This document shows, piece after piece, positions 1 through 7,425 of a stretch of 33,144 nt of DNA; positions within the stretch are counted from its first letter, which is position 1; each line of letters begins with the position of its first letter. A program made the translations under genes and the position numbers. The stretch is from Kiritimatiellia bacterium (GTDB taxonomy: Bacteria; Verrucomicrobiota; Kiritimatiellia; RFP12; UBA1067). The notes beneath the pieces were generated by a model. It saw only the letters and a program-made list of their open reading frames with translations. It had not been told where the DNA came from and ran no database searches. Location of the stretch: positions 1-33,144 of the forward strand of contig JAEEOY010000285.1 in NCBI GenBank assembly GCA_016284515.1. Direction: 5' to 3'.

Positions 1-35
1 TATATGAGTTGTAATTCTCTTTAATTTCCAGCTCT

Positions 36-165
36 CGGTTTTCAAAGATCGATGTTCAGTCCCGTTTGGGGCGAACGAGTGGATATTATAGCACAAATGC
101 CGCTCAGGACGCAAGGGGGTATGTGAAGATTTTTTAAATTAATTTTTAATTGCCTGAAAATACAC
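36..165 (-). promoter_or_regulatory. Probable rRNA-operon promoter and boxA leader pointing off the left edge
   Basis: Read on the minus strand, an A/T-rich block (about 127-165) precedes an extended -10 element, TGC-TATAAT (93-85). It sits where an UP element would be. A leader follows containing CGATCTTTGAAAACCG (51-36), which closely resembles the boxA antitermination element of rRNA leaders (B. subtilis type, TCTTTGAAAAC). The last bases before the edge are A/T-rich with no start codon in a good context. Known: strong rRNA promoters combine UP elements with boxA leaders. Inference: a 16S rRNA gene starts just outside the window. No rRNA sequence itself is visible here. Confidence 0.5.
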
Positions 166-198
166 AAGTTACGCAAAATTTTTGCAACTATTTTCAGG
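153..198. repeat. Inverted repeat forming a long hairpin
   Basis: CCTGAAAATA (153-162) pairs perfectly with TATTTTCAGG (189-198). Inside it, GCAAAA (173-178) faces TTTTGC (180-185) and GTT (168-170) faces AAC (186-188), so the stem is extended. It lies between the hslO terminator and the leftward promoter. It could be a second terminator protecting the leftward promoter from read-through, or a protein-binding site; it lacks a clear T-run on the minus strand. Confidence 0.55.
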
Positions 199-296
199 TC
201 AACTAAGCCATCCGGTTGAACTCACAGACTCCCACGAGATGGCTCTACCGGAATCGACGGCCACTTCCAGACTAAAGCCGAAGCCTTGTCCAGATG

Positions 297-321
297 CAAA
301 AAGGCCCGCAAACGGGATGCC
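297..321 (-). terminator. Intrinsic terminator after hslO
   Basis: On the minus strand, 15 bases after the hslO stop codon, CCCG-TTTG-CGGG (316-305) forms a GC-rich stem, extended by outer GG/CC pairs, and is followed at once by TTTTT (302-298). This is the classical layout of a Rho-independent terminator and marks the end of the leftward gene run. Confidence 0.65.
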
Positions 322-335
322 TCGCGTGGTGGCGA

Positions 336-1133
336 TCAGCTTTTCGTTGGCACCGAGAACGTCCTGCCGCACATGTGGCAGGTGATGTCGATCTTCGGCG
401 GAAGCGTCGCGCGCTCCTCGGGCGAAAGCGCCGCGAGCATTGCGACGGCGCGGTCGGGCGAGCAGCGGCAGGCGAACGAAAGCGGAGTCGTCTTCCTGAG
501 CTCCGCGCCCTTGAGTCCGAGCTTCGAGAGGATGTTGCGCGAAGAGACGGCCAGCGCTCCGGAGCGCGATTTGCCAAGGAGATCGACGGACAGCACCCCG
601 GTGCCGCTCGCGTCGGGCATCTCCTCGACCATCACGCCGCGAGCCTCGAGTATCTCGACGTCGTCGCTCACGGACGCCTCCGTGTAGATGACGGCCTTGC
701 GCTGGAGCGAGCCCGCGAGGTAGCCGTCGAGCGAATTGGAGATTCCCTGCGAAATTATGCGGCCGGGAACGGAACGCGTAACCTGGACCTGGCGCTTGCC
801 GACGACCTTCCTCAGGTCGGGCGTGCCGAGTCCGTCGAAGTCGTCGAGTATCTTCTTCTCCGTGTAGCCCCTCAGCGTTCCCTCCGCAGTGCACTCGACG
901 TTGAATCCGCCGAGCGGCCCCTCGCACTTCATCTGCAGGATGAGCGTCTCGTCCTTTTCGGACATTTCGGCGCCGAGCAGCGCGGCGGAGGCGAGCGCCC
1001 TCGACAGGACGTACGCGCTCGTCGGACCGCACAGGTGTCCGCGCACGAGCGACTGCGCCGCCTCGGTGACGTCAACTATCGTGACGGCGACCTTCAAGTC
1101 CTTGTCGTACCACTCTTCGCGCTGGTTTTTCAT
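336..1133 (-). CDS. hslO: Hsp33 family redox-regulated chaperone
   Basis: The 265-residue product has the length and sequence of Hsp33, a cytoplasmic holdase that binds unfolding proteins under oxidative stress. The zinc/redox switch is complete near the C-terminus: CRC (about C222 and C224), then 27 residues, then CHMC (about C252 and C255), matching the family pattern CxC-x27-32-CxxC. The N-terminal domain shows the expected GPLGGFNVEC and GYLAGSLQRKA segments. The start is preceded by an AGGA Shine-Dalgarno-like stretch and lies 6 bases after the stop of the beta-barrel gene, so it is probably the last gene of the leftward operon. A terminator follows directly. Function in redox defence follows from the family; linkage to glycogen phosphorylase has no known mechanistic meaning. 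Confidence 0.95.
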   Translation of the reverse strand: MKNQREEWYDKDLKVAVTIVDVTEAAQSLVRGHLCGPTSAYVLSRALASAALLGAEMSEKDETLILQMKCEGPLGGFNVECTAEGTLRGYTEKKILDDFDGLGTPDLRKVVGKRQVQVTRSVPGRIISQGISNSLDGYLAGSLQRKAVIYTEASVSDDVEILEARGVMVEEMPDASGTGVLSVDLLGKSRSGALAVSSRNILSKLGLKGAELRKTTPLSFACRCSPDRAVAMLAALSPEERATLPPKIDITCHMCGRTFSVPTKS

Positions 1134-1139
1134 GGCGTC

Positions 1140-1643
1140 CTAGAAGAAATACTGCAATCCGGCCGAAAGCGAATAGACCGTCTCCACGTGCGTGTCGAGT
1201 CCGAGCGTGGCTTCGGCGTCGAACCTGAGAGCCCACTCGTCGGTAAGGTAGTAGAAAGCGCCGAACCCTGCGGAGGGCCCCACTTGTCCGTCGTGGAACC
1301 AGCCCTTCGCGCCGGCGGAGAGGAACGGATCGAACCGCTCGTATCCGAACAGCATGTTGAACTCGTCCCATCCGTGCAGGTGCCACACGGCGCGCGCGGC
1401 GAGGGAGGCCGAGTTCTCCATCCACGCGGCCTCGCACTCGAGCGCGAGGGACTCGGTGAAGTAGCGCCCGACGCGCGCGGCGCCTCCGCCGAGGCGGCGC
1501 ATGCGCGAGCCGCCCTGCGGGAGGACCAGCTGCGCGGCGCCTCCGGCGTACCATTCGCCTGCATAGTCTTCCCCTTCCTCGGCGCGAACGCCGAGGAATA
1601 GGGTAGAGGCGAGCGCCGCGACGATCAGCAAGCCGCGCTTCAT
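1140..1643 (-). CDS. Small outer-membrane beta-barrel protein, function unknown
   Basis: The 167-residue protein begins with a signal peptide (MKRGLLIVAALASTLFLGVRA, cut predicted around residue 21). The rest consists of alternating hydrophobic and polar residues in short strands separated by turns, such as ALECEAAWMENSASLAARAVW and AGFGAFYYLTDEWALRFDAEA. It ends with a C-terminal phenylalanine (GLQYFF), the signature recognised by the BAM complex. An eight-stranded OmpA/OmpX-like barrel is plausible from the length. No specific family was recognised. It sits 7 bases after glgP and 6 bases before hslO, so it is co-transcribed with them. Its outer-membrane location is inferred from the signal peptide and terminal aromatic residue. 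Confidence 0.75.
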   Translation of the reverse strand: MKRGLLIVAALASTLFLGVRAEEGEDYAGEWYAGGAAQLVLPQGGSRMRRLGGGAARVGRYFTESLALECEAAWMENSASLAARAVWHLHGWDEFNMLFGYERFDPFLSAGAKGWFHDGQVGPSAGFGAFYYLTDEWALRFDAEATLGLDTHVETVYSLSAGLQYFF

Positions 1644-1650
1644 GGATGCA

Positions 1651-4116
1651 TCAGAGCTGGACGGGCTTGACGTGCCAGATGTCGCGTGCGTACTCCATGA
1701 CGGCGCGGTCGGACGAGAAGAAGCCGGAGCGCGCGATGTTCACGAGGGACATCTGGTTCCACTTCTTCGCGTTGCGGTACGCGGCGTCGACACGGTCCTG
1801 CGCCTCGCTGTAGGAGCGGAGGTCTGCGAGGAGCATGTAGTAGTCGTTGTACTCGAGGAGCGAGCGGAGGATCGGCTCGAAGAGCCCGGGCTCGAGAAGC
1901 GAGAAGACGTTCGCCTTGATCATGTCGAGCGCGGCCTTGATCTCCGGATCCTTCTTGTACCAGTCCTTCGAGACGTACGTCGGCCTGAGCTTCGCGACGT
2001 CCTCGGTGCGGAGTCCGAACAGGAACATGTTTTCATCGCCCACCTCGCGGTGGATCTCGACGTTCGCGCCGTCGTAGGTTCCGAGCGTAAGCGCGCCGTT
2101 CATCATGAACTTCATGTTGCCAGTGCCAGAGGCCTCCATGCCGGCGAGCGAGATCTGCTCCGACACTTCAGAGGCGGGCATGATCTTCTCCGCGAGCGAG
2201 ACGCGGTAGTCGGGAAGGAACGCGACGGAGAGCTTTCCGCGCGTCTTCGGATTGGAGTTGACGACTCCCGCGATGCCGTGGATGAAGCGGATGATGAGCT
2301 TCGCCATGTAGTATCCGGGCGCCGCCTTCGCCGCGAAGATGAACTGACGCGGCACGGGGTCGTACTTCGAGTCGTTCAGGAGGCGGTTGTAGAACATCAC
2401 GATGTAGATCGCGAGCATGAGCTGGCGCTTGTACTCGTGGAGGCGCTTCACCTGGACGTCGTAGATCGCGTCGGGGTTGAGCTCGATGCCGAGGTTCTTG
2501 TGCGTCCAGTTCGCGAGCTGGCGCTTGTTGCAGGCCTTGATCTTCGCGAGGGCGGAGAGGAACGCGTCGTTCTTGGAGAACTTCTCGAGCTTCTTGAGGT
2601 CGTCGAGGTGGGTGATCCAGTTCTCGCCGATCGACTCGGAGATGAGCTGCGAGAGGGACGGATTCGCCTTGAGCAGCCAGCGGCGCGGCGTGATGCCGTT
2701 CGTGACGTTGTGGAACTTCTCCGGCCAGAGCTCGTAGAAGTCCTTGAAGAGCGTCGACTTGAGGATCTCGGTGTGCAGCTCGGCGACGCCGTTGACGGAG
2801 GACGTTCCGACGATGCAGAGGTTGGCCATCCTGACGTAGCGCTCGCCGCCCTCGTCGATGAGGGACATGCGCTGGAGCTTCTTGATGTCGCCCGGATAGA
2901 GCGAGCTGATCTCCTGCAGGAAGCGTCCGTTGATCTCGTAGATGATCTGGAGGTGGCGGGGGAGAAGCCTCTCCATCATCGGGACCGGCCACTTCTCGAG
3001 GGCCTCCTGGAGGATCGTGTGGTTGGTGTACCCCGTCGAGCGGCGGGTGAGGTCCCACGCCTTGTCCCAGTCGAGCCCCTCGATGTCGATGAGGATACGC
3101 ATGAGCTCGGGGATGACGAGCGTCGGATGCGTGTCGTTGAGCTGGATGAACACCTTGTCCGGGAGCGCGTCCCAGCTCTCGTTCGTCTGGCGGAAGCGGC
3201 GGAGGATATCCCTCAGCGAGCACGCGACGAAGAAGTACTGCTGGCGCAGGCGCAGCTCCTTGCCCTGGGTCGTGTTGTCGTTCGGATACAGCACCTTCGT
3301 GAGGTTCTCGGCGAGCACCTTCTGCTCGACGGCCTCGACGTAGGAGCCCTTGTCGAAGTCAGCGAGGTCGAAGTCGTCGACTGCCTTCGCGCTCCAGAGG
3401 CGCAGCGAGTTGACCGCCTTGTCGTAGCCGACGATCGGGAGGTCGTACGGGATTCCCTGCACCGTCTCGGCGGGGATCCAGTACCACTGCTGGCGGCCGT
3501 GGTCGCTCCTGCACTCGACATGTCCGCCGAAGTGGACGTGCTGCGCGTACTCGGGACGCGCCATCTCCCACGGATAGCCGTCCTTGAGCCAGTGGTCGGG
3601 CTCCTCGACCTGGCAGCCGTTGACGATGCGCTGGCGGAAGATGCCGTAGTCGTAGCGGAGTCCGTAGCCCATTCCCGCGAGGTTGAGCGTCGACATGGAG
3701 TCGATGTAGCACGCGGCGAGGCGCCCGAGGCCGCCGTTGCCGAGTCCCGCGTCCGTCTCGTAGTCGCGGAGGTCGTTCCAGTTGATGCCGTAGTCCTTGA
3801 GCGCTTCGCTGCAGAGACGGTCGGCCTTCAAGTTGATGACGTTGTTGCCGAGGAGGCGTCCGATGAGGAACTCGAGCGACATGTAGTAGACGCGCTTCGT
3901 GTTCTGGTGCGAATACTCCTCCTGCGTCGATATCCAGCGCTCCACGAGGCGGTCACGCACAGCGTTGGCGAACGCGGTGTACCTGTCGCGGTCCGTCGCC
4001 CTCTCGTCGCCCTTCGCAAGCGAATACCTGAGGTGCCAGGCGAAGTCTTCCTTAAGTCCCTCCACGGACATTTCAACGCGGCGGTCCTTGTTCTTTTTCT
4101 GGGTCTTCTTTTCCAT
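1651..4116 (-). CDS. glgP: Glycogen/maltodextrin phosphorylase
   Basis: The 821-residue protein is a full-length GT35 phosphorylase. It removes glucose units from alpha-1,4-glucans with phosphate, giving glucose 1-phosphate, using pyridoxal phosphate. Diagnostic segments include the N-terminal YYMSLEFLIGRLLGNN, GNGGLGRLAACYIDSMSTL, the central NVTNGITPRRWL, and the PLP-site segment SLAGMEASGTGNMKFMMNG, whose lysine (in GNMKF) forms the Schiff base. TYDGANVEI follows as usual. The ATG chosen gives the usual start at a Lys-rich N-terminus. Only 52 bases separate it from the upstream AsmA-like gene, with no clear promoter, so it may be part of the same transcript. It indicates that the cell stores glycogen or degrades imported maltodextrins. 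Assignment is secure; regulation is not visible. Confidence 0.97.
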   Translation of the reverse strand: MEKKTQKKNKDRRVEMSVEGLKEDFAWHLRYSLAKGDERATDRDRYTAFANAVRDRLVERWISTQEEYSHQNTKRVYYMSLEFLIGRLLGNNVINLKADRLCSEALKDYGINWNDLRDYETDAGLGNGGLGRLAACYIDSMSTLNLAGMGYGLRYDYGIFRQRIVNGCQVEEPDHWLKDGYPWEMARPEYAQHVHFGGHVECRSDHGRQQWYWIPAETVQGIPYDLPIVGYDKAVNSLRLWSAKAVDDFDLADFDKGSYVEAVEQKVLAENLTKVLYPNDNTTQGKELRLRQQYFFVACSLRDILRRFRQTNESWDALPDKVFIQLNDTHPTLVIPELMRILIDIEGLDWDKAWDLTRRSTGYTNHTILQEALEKWPVPMMERLLPRHLQIIYEINGRFLQEISSLYPGDIKKLQRMSLIDEGGERYVRMANLCIVGTSSVNGVAELHTEILKSTLFKDFYELWPEKFHNVTNGITPRRWLLKANPSLSQLISESIGENWITHLDDLKKLEKFSKNDAFLSALAKIKACNKRQLANWTHKNLGIELNPDAIYDVQVKRLHEYKRQLMLAIYIVMFYNRLLNDSKYDPVPRQFIFAAKAAPGYYMAKLIIRFIHGIAGVVNSNPKTRGKLSVAFLPDYRVSLAEKIMPASEVSEQISLAGMEASGTGNMKFMMNGALTLGTYDGANVEIHREVGDENMFLFGLRTEDVAKLRPTYVSKDWYKKDPEIKAALDMIKANVFSLLEPGLFEPILRSLLEYNDYYMLLADLRSYSEAQDRVDAAYRNAKKWNQMSLVNIARSGFFSSDRAVMEYARDIWHVKPVQL

Positions 4117-4168
4117 TTATCGTCTCTGGTTGTGTGTAAAAGTAAAGTTGAAAAGGTGAAAGGCTCGA

Positions 4169-5026
4169 TTACTTGAACAAGTCCTTAAGCCCGTCTCCAG
4201 CCTCCTTGAGGCTCTTCCCGGCGTCCTTGAGCGCCTCCTTTGCGCCGTCGTTGTCTCCAGACTTCACCGCATCGAGCGCCGCACCGACAGCGCCCGCGCC
4301 GATGTCGACCGCACCCTTGCCGAGGTCGCCGAGCGTGCCGCCGACGGCGCCTGCCGCGGCGAGGATCTTCTGCCACACGAGCTGGATGACCTCCTGAATC
4401 GAGGCACCCTCCTCGGAATCCTTACCGATGTCGGGGATCTCGATGTCCACGGGGATCTTGAGCGGGACGAGTCCGTACTTGACCGTGACGTTCTTGATCG
4501 TCAGGCGGTCGATCTGGAGTCCCTTGCCGTGCTTCTCCTCGGCCGGCTTCGCTTCCTCCGCCTTCGGCTCTTCGGCGGGCGCATTCTCCTCCGCAAGCTT
4601 GGCAACCTCGCTCTTCTCCTCAGGCTCGCCCGCGGCGTTCGCGGCAATCTGGCGGAAGTTTGACGCCGTAGGATCGGTATACACGACGAGCCCGTCGAGC
4701 TCAACCGACTCGATGCGCACCTTCTTGCCGGAGAAGAGCGACGTCACCGCGAGGTCCGCGTCGAACTTGTCGAGCGACACGGCGTTCTTCTCGGAGAAGT
4801 TCGTCGGGTTGGCGAGCTGCATGTCGCCGACGTGGAGCGTCCCCACGTATGGGTTGAGCCCGAACTCGCCGAGGTTGAATCCGGTGCCGGTTATCTGCGG
4901 GACTGCTACGTTGGCGACGCCCTTCACGACTGGACCGATCCAGAGCGGGAGCGCCAGGAGCGCGACCACCGTCAGCACGACGATGGAAAGCACGATTACG
5001 ACTATTGCCTTCAGCAGTTTCTTCAT
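4169..5026 (-). CDS. AsmA-like membrane-anchored periplasmic protein
   Basis: The 285-residue protein opens with one strong membrane segment (MKKLLKAIVVIVLSIVVLTV..., residues 1-30). A beta-rich region of AsmA/DUF748 type follows: FNLGEFGLNPYVGTLHVGDM and later VRIESVELDGLVVY. A Glu/Ala/Lys/Pro-rich linker (about residues 125-160) leads to a second beta motif (GLQIDRLTIKNVTVKYG). The tail (after about residue 205) is an Ala/Gly/Asp/Lys-rich amphipathic helix with repeated LKDAGKSLKEAGDGLKDL-type turns. AsmA-like proteins span the periplasm and have been linked to lipid transport to the outer membrane. The ATG has a good GGAGG seven bases upstream and overlaps the LolA-like stop as ATGA, so the two are translationally coupled. 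A longer upstream reading of this frame is only the antisense of coding sequence and was discarded. Confidence 0.75.
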   Translation of the reverse strand: MKKLLKAIVVIVLSIVVLTVVALLALPLWIGPVVKGVANVAVPQITGTGFNLGEFGLNPYVGTLHVGDMQLANPTNFSEKNAVSLDKFDADLAVTSLFSGKKVRIESVELDGLVVYTDPTASNFRQIAANAAGEPEEKSEVAKLAEENAPAEEPKAEEAKPAEEKHGKGLQIDRLTIKNVTVKYGLVPLKIPVDIEIPDIGKDSEEGASIQEVIQLVWQKILAAAGAVGGTLGDLGKGAVDIGAGAVGAALDAVKSGDNDGAKEALKDAGKSLKEAGDGLKDLFK

Positions 5027-5595
5027 TTGAGTTCCTCCACTGTTATTTTGGTGCGGTGGCCCGACCCGATGGTTTCCACTTCCATCACGTTGGCCATCCA
5101 GCGTTCGCCAAATTTCTTGAGTCTGGTTCCCCAGAGCCTGCGCACGGCCTTGCCGTCCTTCTCCTCCTCGGCCTGCATCAGCGCGCCCGTCTTGCGGTCC
5201 ACCCACACGCGCACCGTGCGCTCGCCCTTCTTCATCACGATCACGGTGCAGACCTGTCCGTGGACCGTCTCGCCCTCGCGCTTCTCGTCGTACGCGAAGT
5301 CGTCCCACCACAGGTAGTCTAGCGTGATGTCGCTCCACGTGACGTCCGTCCCGAGTATCGGACCGGACTTCTCGAACGCGACGTCCTTCCCGTCCTTTGA
5401 GATCTTGAGGTCCGTCCCGCCATCCTTGCGCACGAGGTCGTAGTCGTATTCCGCCTGCGCGATTCCCCTGCGGCTCCTCAGGACGATGCGGCCCTTGAGC
5501 TCGACGTCGGAGGGAATCATCGACCTGCAGTTCGCCACCACCTCTGCGGCCGGGGCGTTTGTGGCTATCAGAAGGCTGGCTATGAGCGAAATCAC
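5023..5595 (-). CDS. LolA-like outer-membrane lipoprotein-sorting protein
   Basis: The 190-residue protein has a short signal peptide (MISLIASLLIATNAPAAE) and a beta-rich body typical of the LolA_like family (outer membrane lipoprotein-sorting protein). Recognisable parts are KGRIVLRSRRGIAQAEYDYDL, the ILGTDVTWSDITLDYL segment, and the C-terminal KFGERWMANVMEVET..HRTKITVEEL strands. Proteins of this fold bind acyl chains in the periplasm. The start is a GTG that overlaps the TPR gene stop (GTGA), with GAGGGG eight bases upstream. The stop overlaps the AsmA-like start (ATGA). The coupled TPR/LolA-like/AsmA-like trio suggests one envelope-lipid or lipoprotein handling module. That joint role is inference. 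Confidence 0.78.
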   Translation of the reverse strand: MISLIASLLIATNAPAAEVVANCRSMIPSDVELKGRIVLRSRRGIAQAEYDYDLVRKDGGTDLKISKDGKDVAFEKSGPILGTDVTWSDITLDYLWWDDFAYDEKREGETVHGQVCTVIVMKKGERTVRVWVDRKTGALMQAEEEKDGKAVRRLWGTRLKKFGERWMANVMEVETIGSGHRTKITVEELK

Positions 5596-6389
5596 TTCAG
5601 CATCCCCTCGATCGTCTTGTCGACAGGCCCGCCGAGCGCGCGCCCCGTCTCGTAGTAGCGGCGCGCAGCGTCGATGGACCCGTCCTTCGAGCGCGCGACG
5701 AGCCTCGCCATGTTGTAGAACGCGTAGTAGCTCTCGGGGTTGGCCTTCATGGCCTGGTTGAGGGTGCGCTCCGCGGACTTGGCGTCGCCCTTGCCTATCT
5801 CCGCCGCCGCGCGCAGGTTGAGGGCCGCGACGTCGTTCGGCTTCGCGGCCAGCATCGCCGCCACGGCGCGCTCAACGCCTTCGTAGTCCTTCGCCTTGAG
5901 CGCTGCGATTGCCTTCTCGGCGTCGGTGCGCGGCGCATTTGCCGCGGACTTGCCGCCGGCATTCCCCGGTGCGGCGTTCTTCTTCGCCGCAAGCTTCGCC
6001 TCGTACTTCTTCTGGAGCTCCGTGGTGTCCGTCACCGCTATCGGCTTCGCGTTCACCTGCGCCTCGTTGAGGAGGAGCGAGTCAATCGCGGCCGTGACCG
6101 TGGCGCGCTTGTTCTTGAGGGTGTTGAACTCGGGTTCCTTGACGCGGTCGGGGTTCTCGAACTCGATTCTGTCCAGTTCGGCAAGCGCGGCGCGGAACTT
6201 CTCAACCGCCTCGGACGTCTTGCCGTCCGCCGCCAGGTCGTACGCCTCGTCGATCATTATGGACGCGCCCTCCATGAGCTCGGAGACGCGCGGCGGCTTC
6301 TCGTCGTCGGACGAGAAAGGCCAGTACCAGGACCCATAAGCCTCTGCACAGAGCGCAAGAACGGCAAAAATCGACAGCAATCGCTTCAT
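5592..6389 (-). CDS. Exported TPR-repeat protein
   Basis: The 265-residue product begins with a signal peptide (MKRLLSIFAVLALCAEAYG, followed by SWYWPFSS). An N-terminal helical region (about 30-110) has the TPR-like pattern of an EAYDLAADGKTSEAVEKFRAAL helix pair. After an Ala/Lys-rich linker come at least two more TPR units (AIAALKAKDYEGVERAVAAMLAAKPND and NLRAAAEIGKGDAKSAERTLNQAMKANPES) and a last pair at residues 215-260. Such repeats mediate protein contacts, here in the periplasm. A GTG two codons upstream is possible, but the promoter -10 lies so close that transcription should begin just before this ATG, so the ATG is preferred. Its stop overlaps the next gene. The exact partner is unknown. 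Confidence 0.78.
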   Translation of the reverse strand: MKRLLSIFAVLALCAEAYGSWYWPFSSDDEKPPRVSELMEGASIMIDEAYDLAADGKTSEAVEKFRAALAELDRIEFENPDRVKEPEFNTLKNKRATVTAAIDSLLLNEAQVNAKPIAVTDTTELQKKYEAKLAAKKNAAPGNAGGKSAANAPRTDAEKAIAALKAKDYEGVERAVAAMLAAKPNDVAALNLRAAAEIGKGDAKSAERTLNQAMKANPESYYAFYNMARLVARSKDGSIDAARRYYETGRALGGPVDKTIEGMLK

Positions 6390-6397
6390 AAGCACAT

Positions 6398-6406
6398 ATT
6401 ATACCA
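6398..6406 (-). promoter_or_regulatory. Extended -10 promoter for the TPR gene run
   Basis: Minus strand: a T-tract followed by TGG-TATAAT. The -10 ends eight bases before the ATG at 6389, so the transcript would have a leader of only about 1-3 bases. No -35 box is clear. Confidence 0.65.
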
Positions 6407-6449
6407 AAAAACGGGCCGCCTGTGCGCTTGCCGCGGGAGCGGAGATCGC

Positions 6450-6467
6450 CAGGGCGGCTACGGGGCC
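6450..6467 (+). repeat. 18-base direct repeat, copy 1
   Basis: CAGGGCGGCTACGGGGCC occurs here and again, identically, at 7476-7493. The second copy overlaps the stop codon of the GH31 gene. The two copies bracket the repeat-rich zone and the broken GxxExxY gene. Confidence 0.8.
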
Positions 6468-6620
6468 GCTTCCAGAAGTAAACTTGATTTTAGTGATATG
6501 ATAGTTTACCCCTTGTAAAGATTGGCTGCTGTCGAGGGAGGGATGATTCCTCCCTCTTCCCTCACCGGGGAGGGGACCCAAGTTTACTTTCGGAAACGGC
6601 GCGCTTGGGCAGATTCACAA

Positions 6621-6660
6621 ACTCCGAGCAGCAGGGCTCTCGCTACCGCTCCGCAGAATC
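6621..6660 (-). repeat. 41-base repeat, copy A (inverted)
   Basis: This is an inverted copy of the element defined at 7384-7425. It shares CTCCGAGC and the block GGCTCTCGCTACCGCTCCGC, with a short divergent stretch near the middle. Confidence 0.75.
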
Positions 6661-6717
6661 ACATTTGCTTCGCGCCAAACATTCTCGTTCCGCTGAACGA
6701 TCCGTTCCATCTTTGAG

Positions 6718-6737
6718 CTGGAGGAAGTTTCCTCCAG
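6718..6737. repeat. Perfect short hairpin
   Basis: CTGGAGGAA (6718-6726) and TTCCTCCAG (6729-6737) form a perfect nine-base stem with a two-base loop. It lies between repeat copy A and the GxxExxY remnant, and could be part of a REP-like element. Confidence 0.7.
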
Positions 6738-6796
6738 ACCTCCTCTACGGCGCCGACATGGCCACCAACAGACTTCAACACATAGTAACCAAGATT

Positions 6797-6805
6797 TGAT
6801 ATACT
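6797..6805 (+). promoter_or_regulatory. Extended -10 promoter before the GxxExxY remnant
   Basis: TGA-TATACT after a T-rich stretch, ending nine bases before the ATG at 6815. It matches the promoter pattern of intact genes in the window and shows that the remnant was once a normal gene. Confidence 0.5.
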
Positions 6806-6895
6806 GTTGCCAACATGAAACTGAAAGACGATCCCAAAGCCTACGCCATAATGGGCTGTGCCATGCGGGTTCACGACACCTCTATCATGTGATCA

Positions 6896-6938
6896 ACTCC
6901 GATGGTTGGGGTTCTCGCTACCGCTTCACTGCTTCGCG
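6896..6938 (-). repeat. 41-base repeat, copy D (inverted, diverged)
   Basis: It aligns along its length with the inverted form of the element at 7384-7425, retaining ACTCCGA, TCTCGCTACCGCT and GCTTCGCG with several substitutions. With copy B it forms a large imperfect palindrome whose centre holds the hairpins at 6982-7015. Confidence 0.65.
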
Positions 6939-6981
6939 CTTTTCAACCACGATCAATTGACTCCATTCATAGTTTTTATAG

Positions 6982-7015
6982 CGGCCTTCGGCCGATTTAT
7001 GCGACGCAGTCGCAT
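6982..7015. repeat. Two adjacent perfect hairpins (REP-like core)
   Basis: CGGCC-TTC-GGCCG (6982-6994) is followed four bases later by ATGCGAC-GCA-GTCGCAT (6999-7015). Paired small stem-loops of this kind are typical of REP/BIME elements mobilised by RAYT transposases; such a gene is present at 17892-18899. Confidence 0.7.
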
Positions 7016-7056
7016 CCCAAAACACTCCCGCCGGCACATATACAGTCGTTGTGAGG

Positions 7057-7100
7057 TGCGAAGCTGCGGAGCAGTAGCGGGAGCCCGAACGCTCGGAGTT
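7057..7100 (+). repeat. 41-base repeat, copy B
   Basis: Nearly identical to copy C: GAAGCTGCGGAGC, TAGCG and GAGCCCGAACGCTCGGAGTT are shared, with two substitutions. It abuts the C-terminal part of the GxxExxY remnant, so it probably marks an insertion junction. Confidence 0.8.
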
Positions 7101-7380
7101 GACTTCAAAGATCGACTGGGCGCAGGTAATCCACTATCTCCGCGCCACGCGGATTCCGTATGCGCTGCTGATCAACTTTGGACGATCTGAAATACAGTAC
7201 GAAACGTTCGACCTCGCAAATCTACCGTCCATATAGTCGCAGTCGAACATATCTTAATCCAGCCGTCCTCCAGCAACGATCGGAAATCTGCCCTGGCTGG
7301 ACGGATTGGTAGTTGCACACTCCCAACCTGCCGAAGGCAGCCCAAAACACAATTCAAAGCCTTGAAATGCCGTTAAGGCA

Positions 7381-7425
7381 TCGCGAAGCTGCGGAGCGGT
7401 AGCGAGAGCCCGAACGCTCGGAGTT
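7381..7425 (+). repeat. 41-base repeat, copy C
   Basis: Reference copy: starts CGAAGCTGCGGAGCGGTAGC and ends GAGCCCGAACGCTCGGAGTT. The inner CCGAACGCTCGG is nearly self-complementary. It is followed by two closely spaced GTTTACTTT motifs. Confidence 0.8.

Larger units (their letters stand above)
6815..7236 (+). pseudogene. Broken GxxExxY family gene interrupted by repeats
   Basis: An ATG at 6815 opens a peptide MKLKDDPKAYAIMGCAMRVH that matches the N-terminus of GxxExxY proteins (YxIIGxAxxVH). It then meets a stop at 6890-6892 where LGPGFLE would be expected. In another frame, at 7111-7236, the text IDWAQVIHYLRATRIPYALLINFG matches the family C-terminus (QxxNYLxATxxxxGLLINFG) and ends at TAG. 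Between them, about 230 bases of inverted repeats (copies D and B with central hairpins) replace the missing roughly 80 codons, including the GxxExxY motif. GxxExxY proteins are small (about 125 residues) and of unknown function. The match is by eye to family features; the loss of function is clear. Confidence 0.7.

Noticed and set aside
199-335. tRNA or tmRNA gene between hslO and the left edge
   Set aside because: No T-arm consensus (GGTTCGAAT) or cloverleaf could be drawn; the stretch is explained by a terminator and a hairpin.
1642-4176. 844-codon open frame on the plus strand opposite glycogen phosphorylase
   Set aside because: It mirrors the codon structure of glgP on the other strand; the product is rich in Val, Glu, Leu and Arg with no family resemblance. 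High GC makes such antisense frames common.
4169-5338. Longer version of the AsmA-like protein starting near 5338
   Set aside because: The extra N-terminus is an out-of-frame reading of the LolA-like gene; the ATG at 5026 has GGAGG and a proper membrane anchor.
6399-6581. 60-codon minus-strand frame ending near the TPR promoter
   Set aside because: It is short, includes one of the direct repeats and runs into the promoter -10; its Ala-rich end only looks like a signal sequence.
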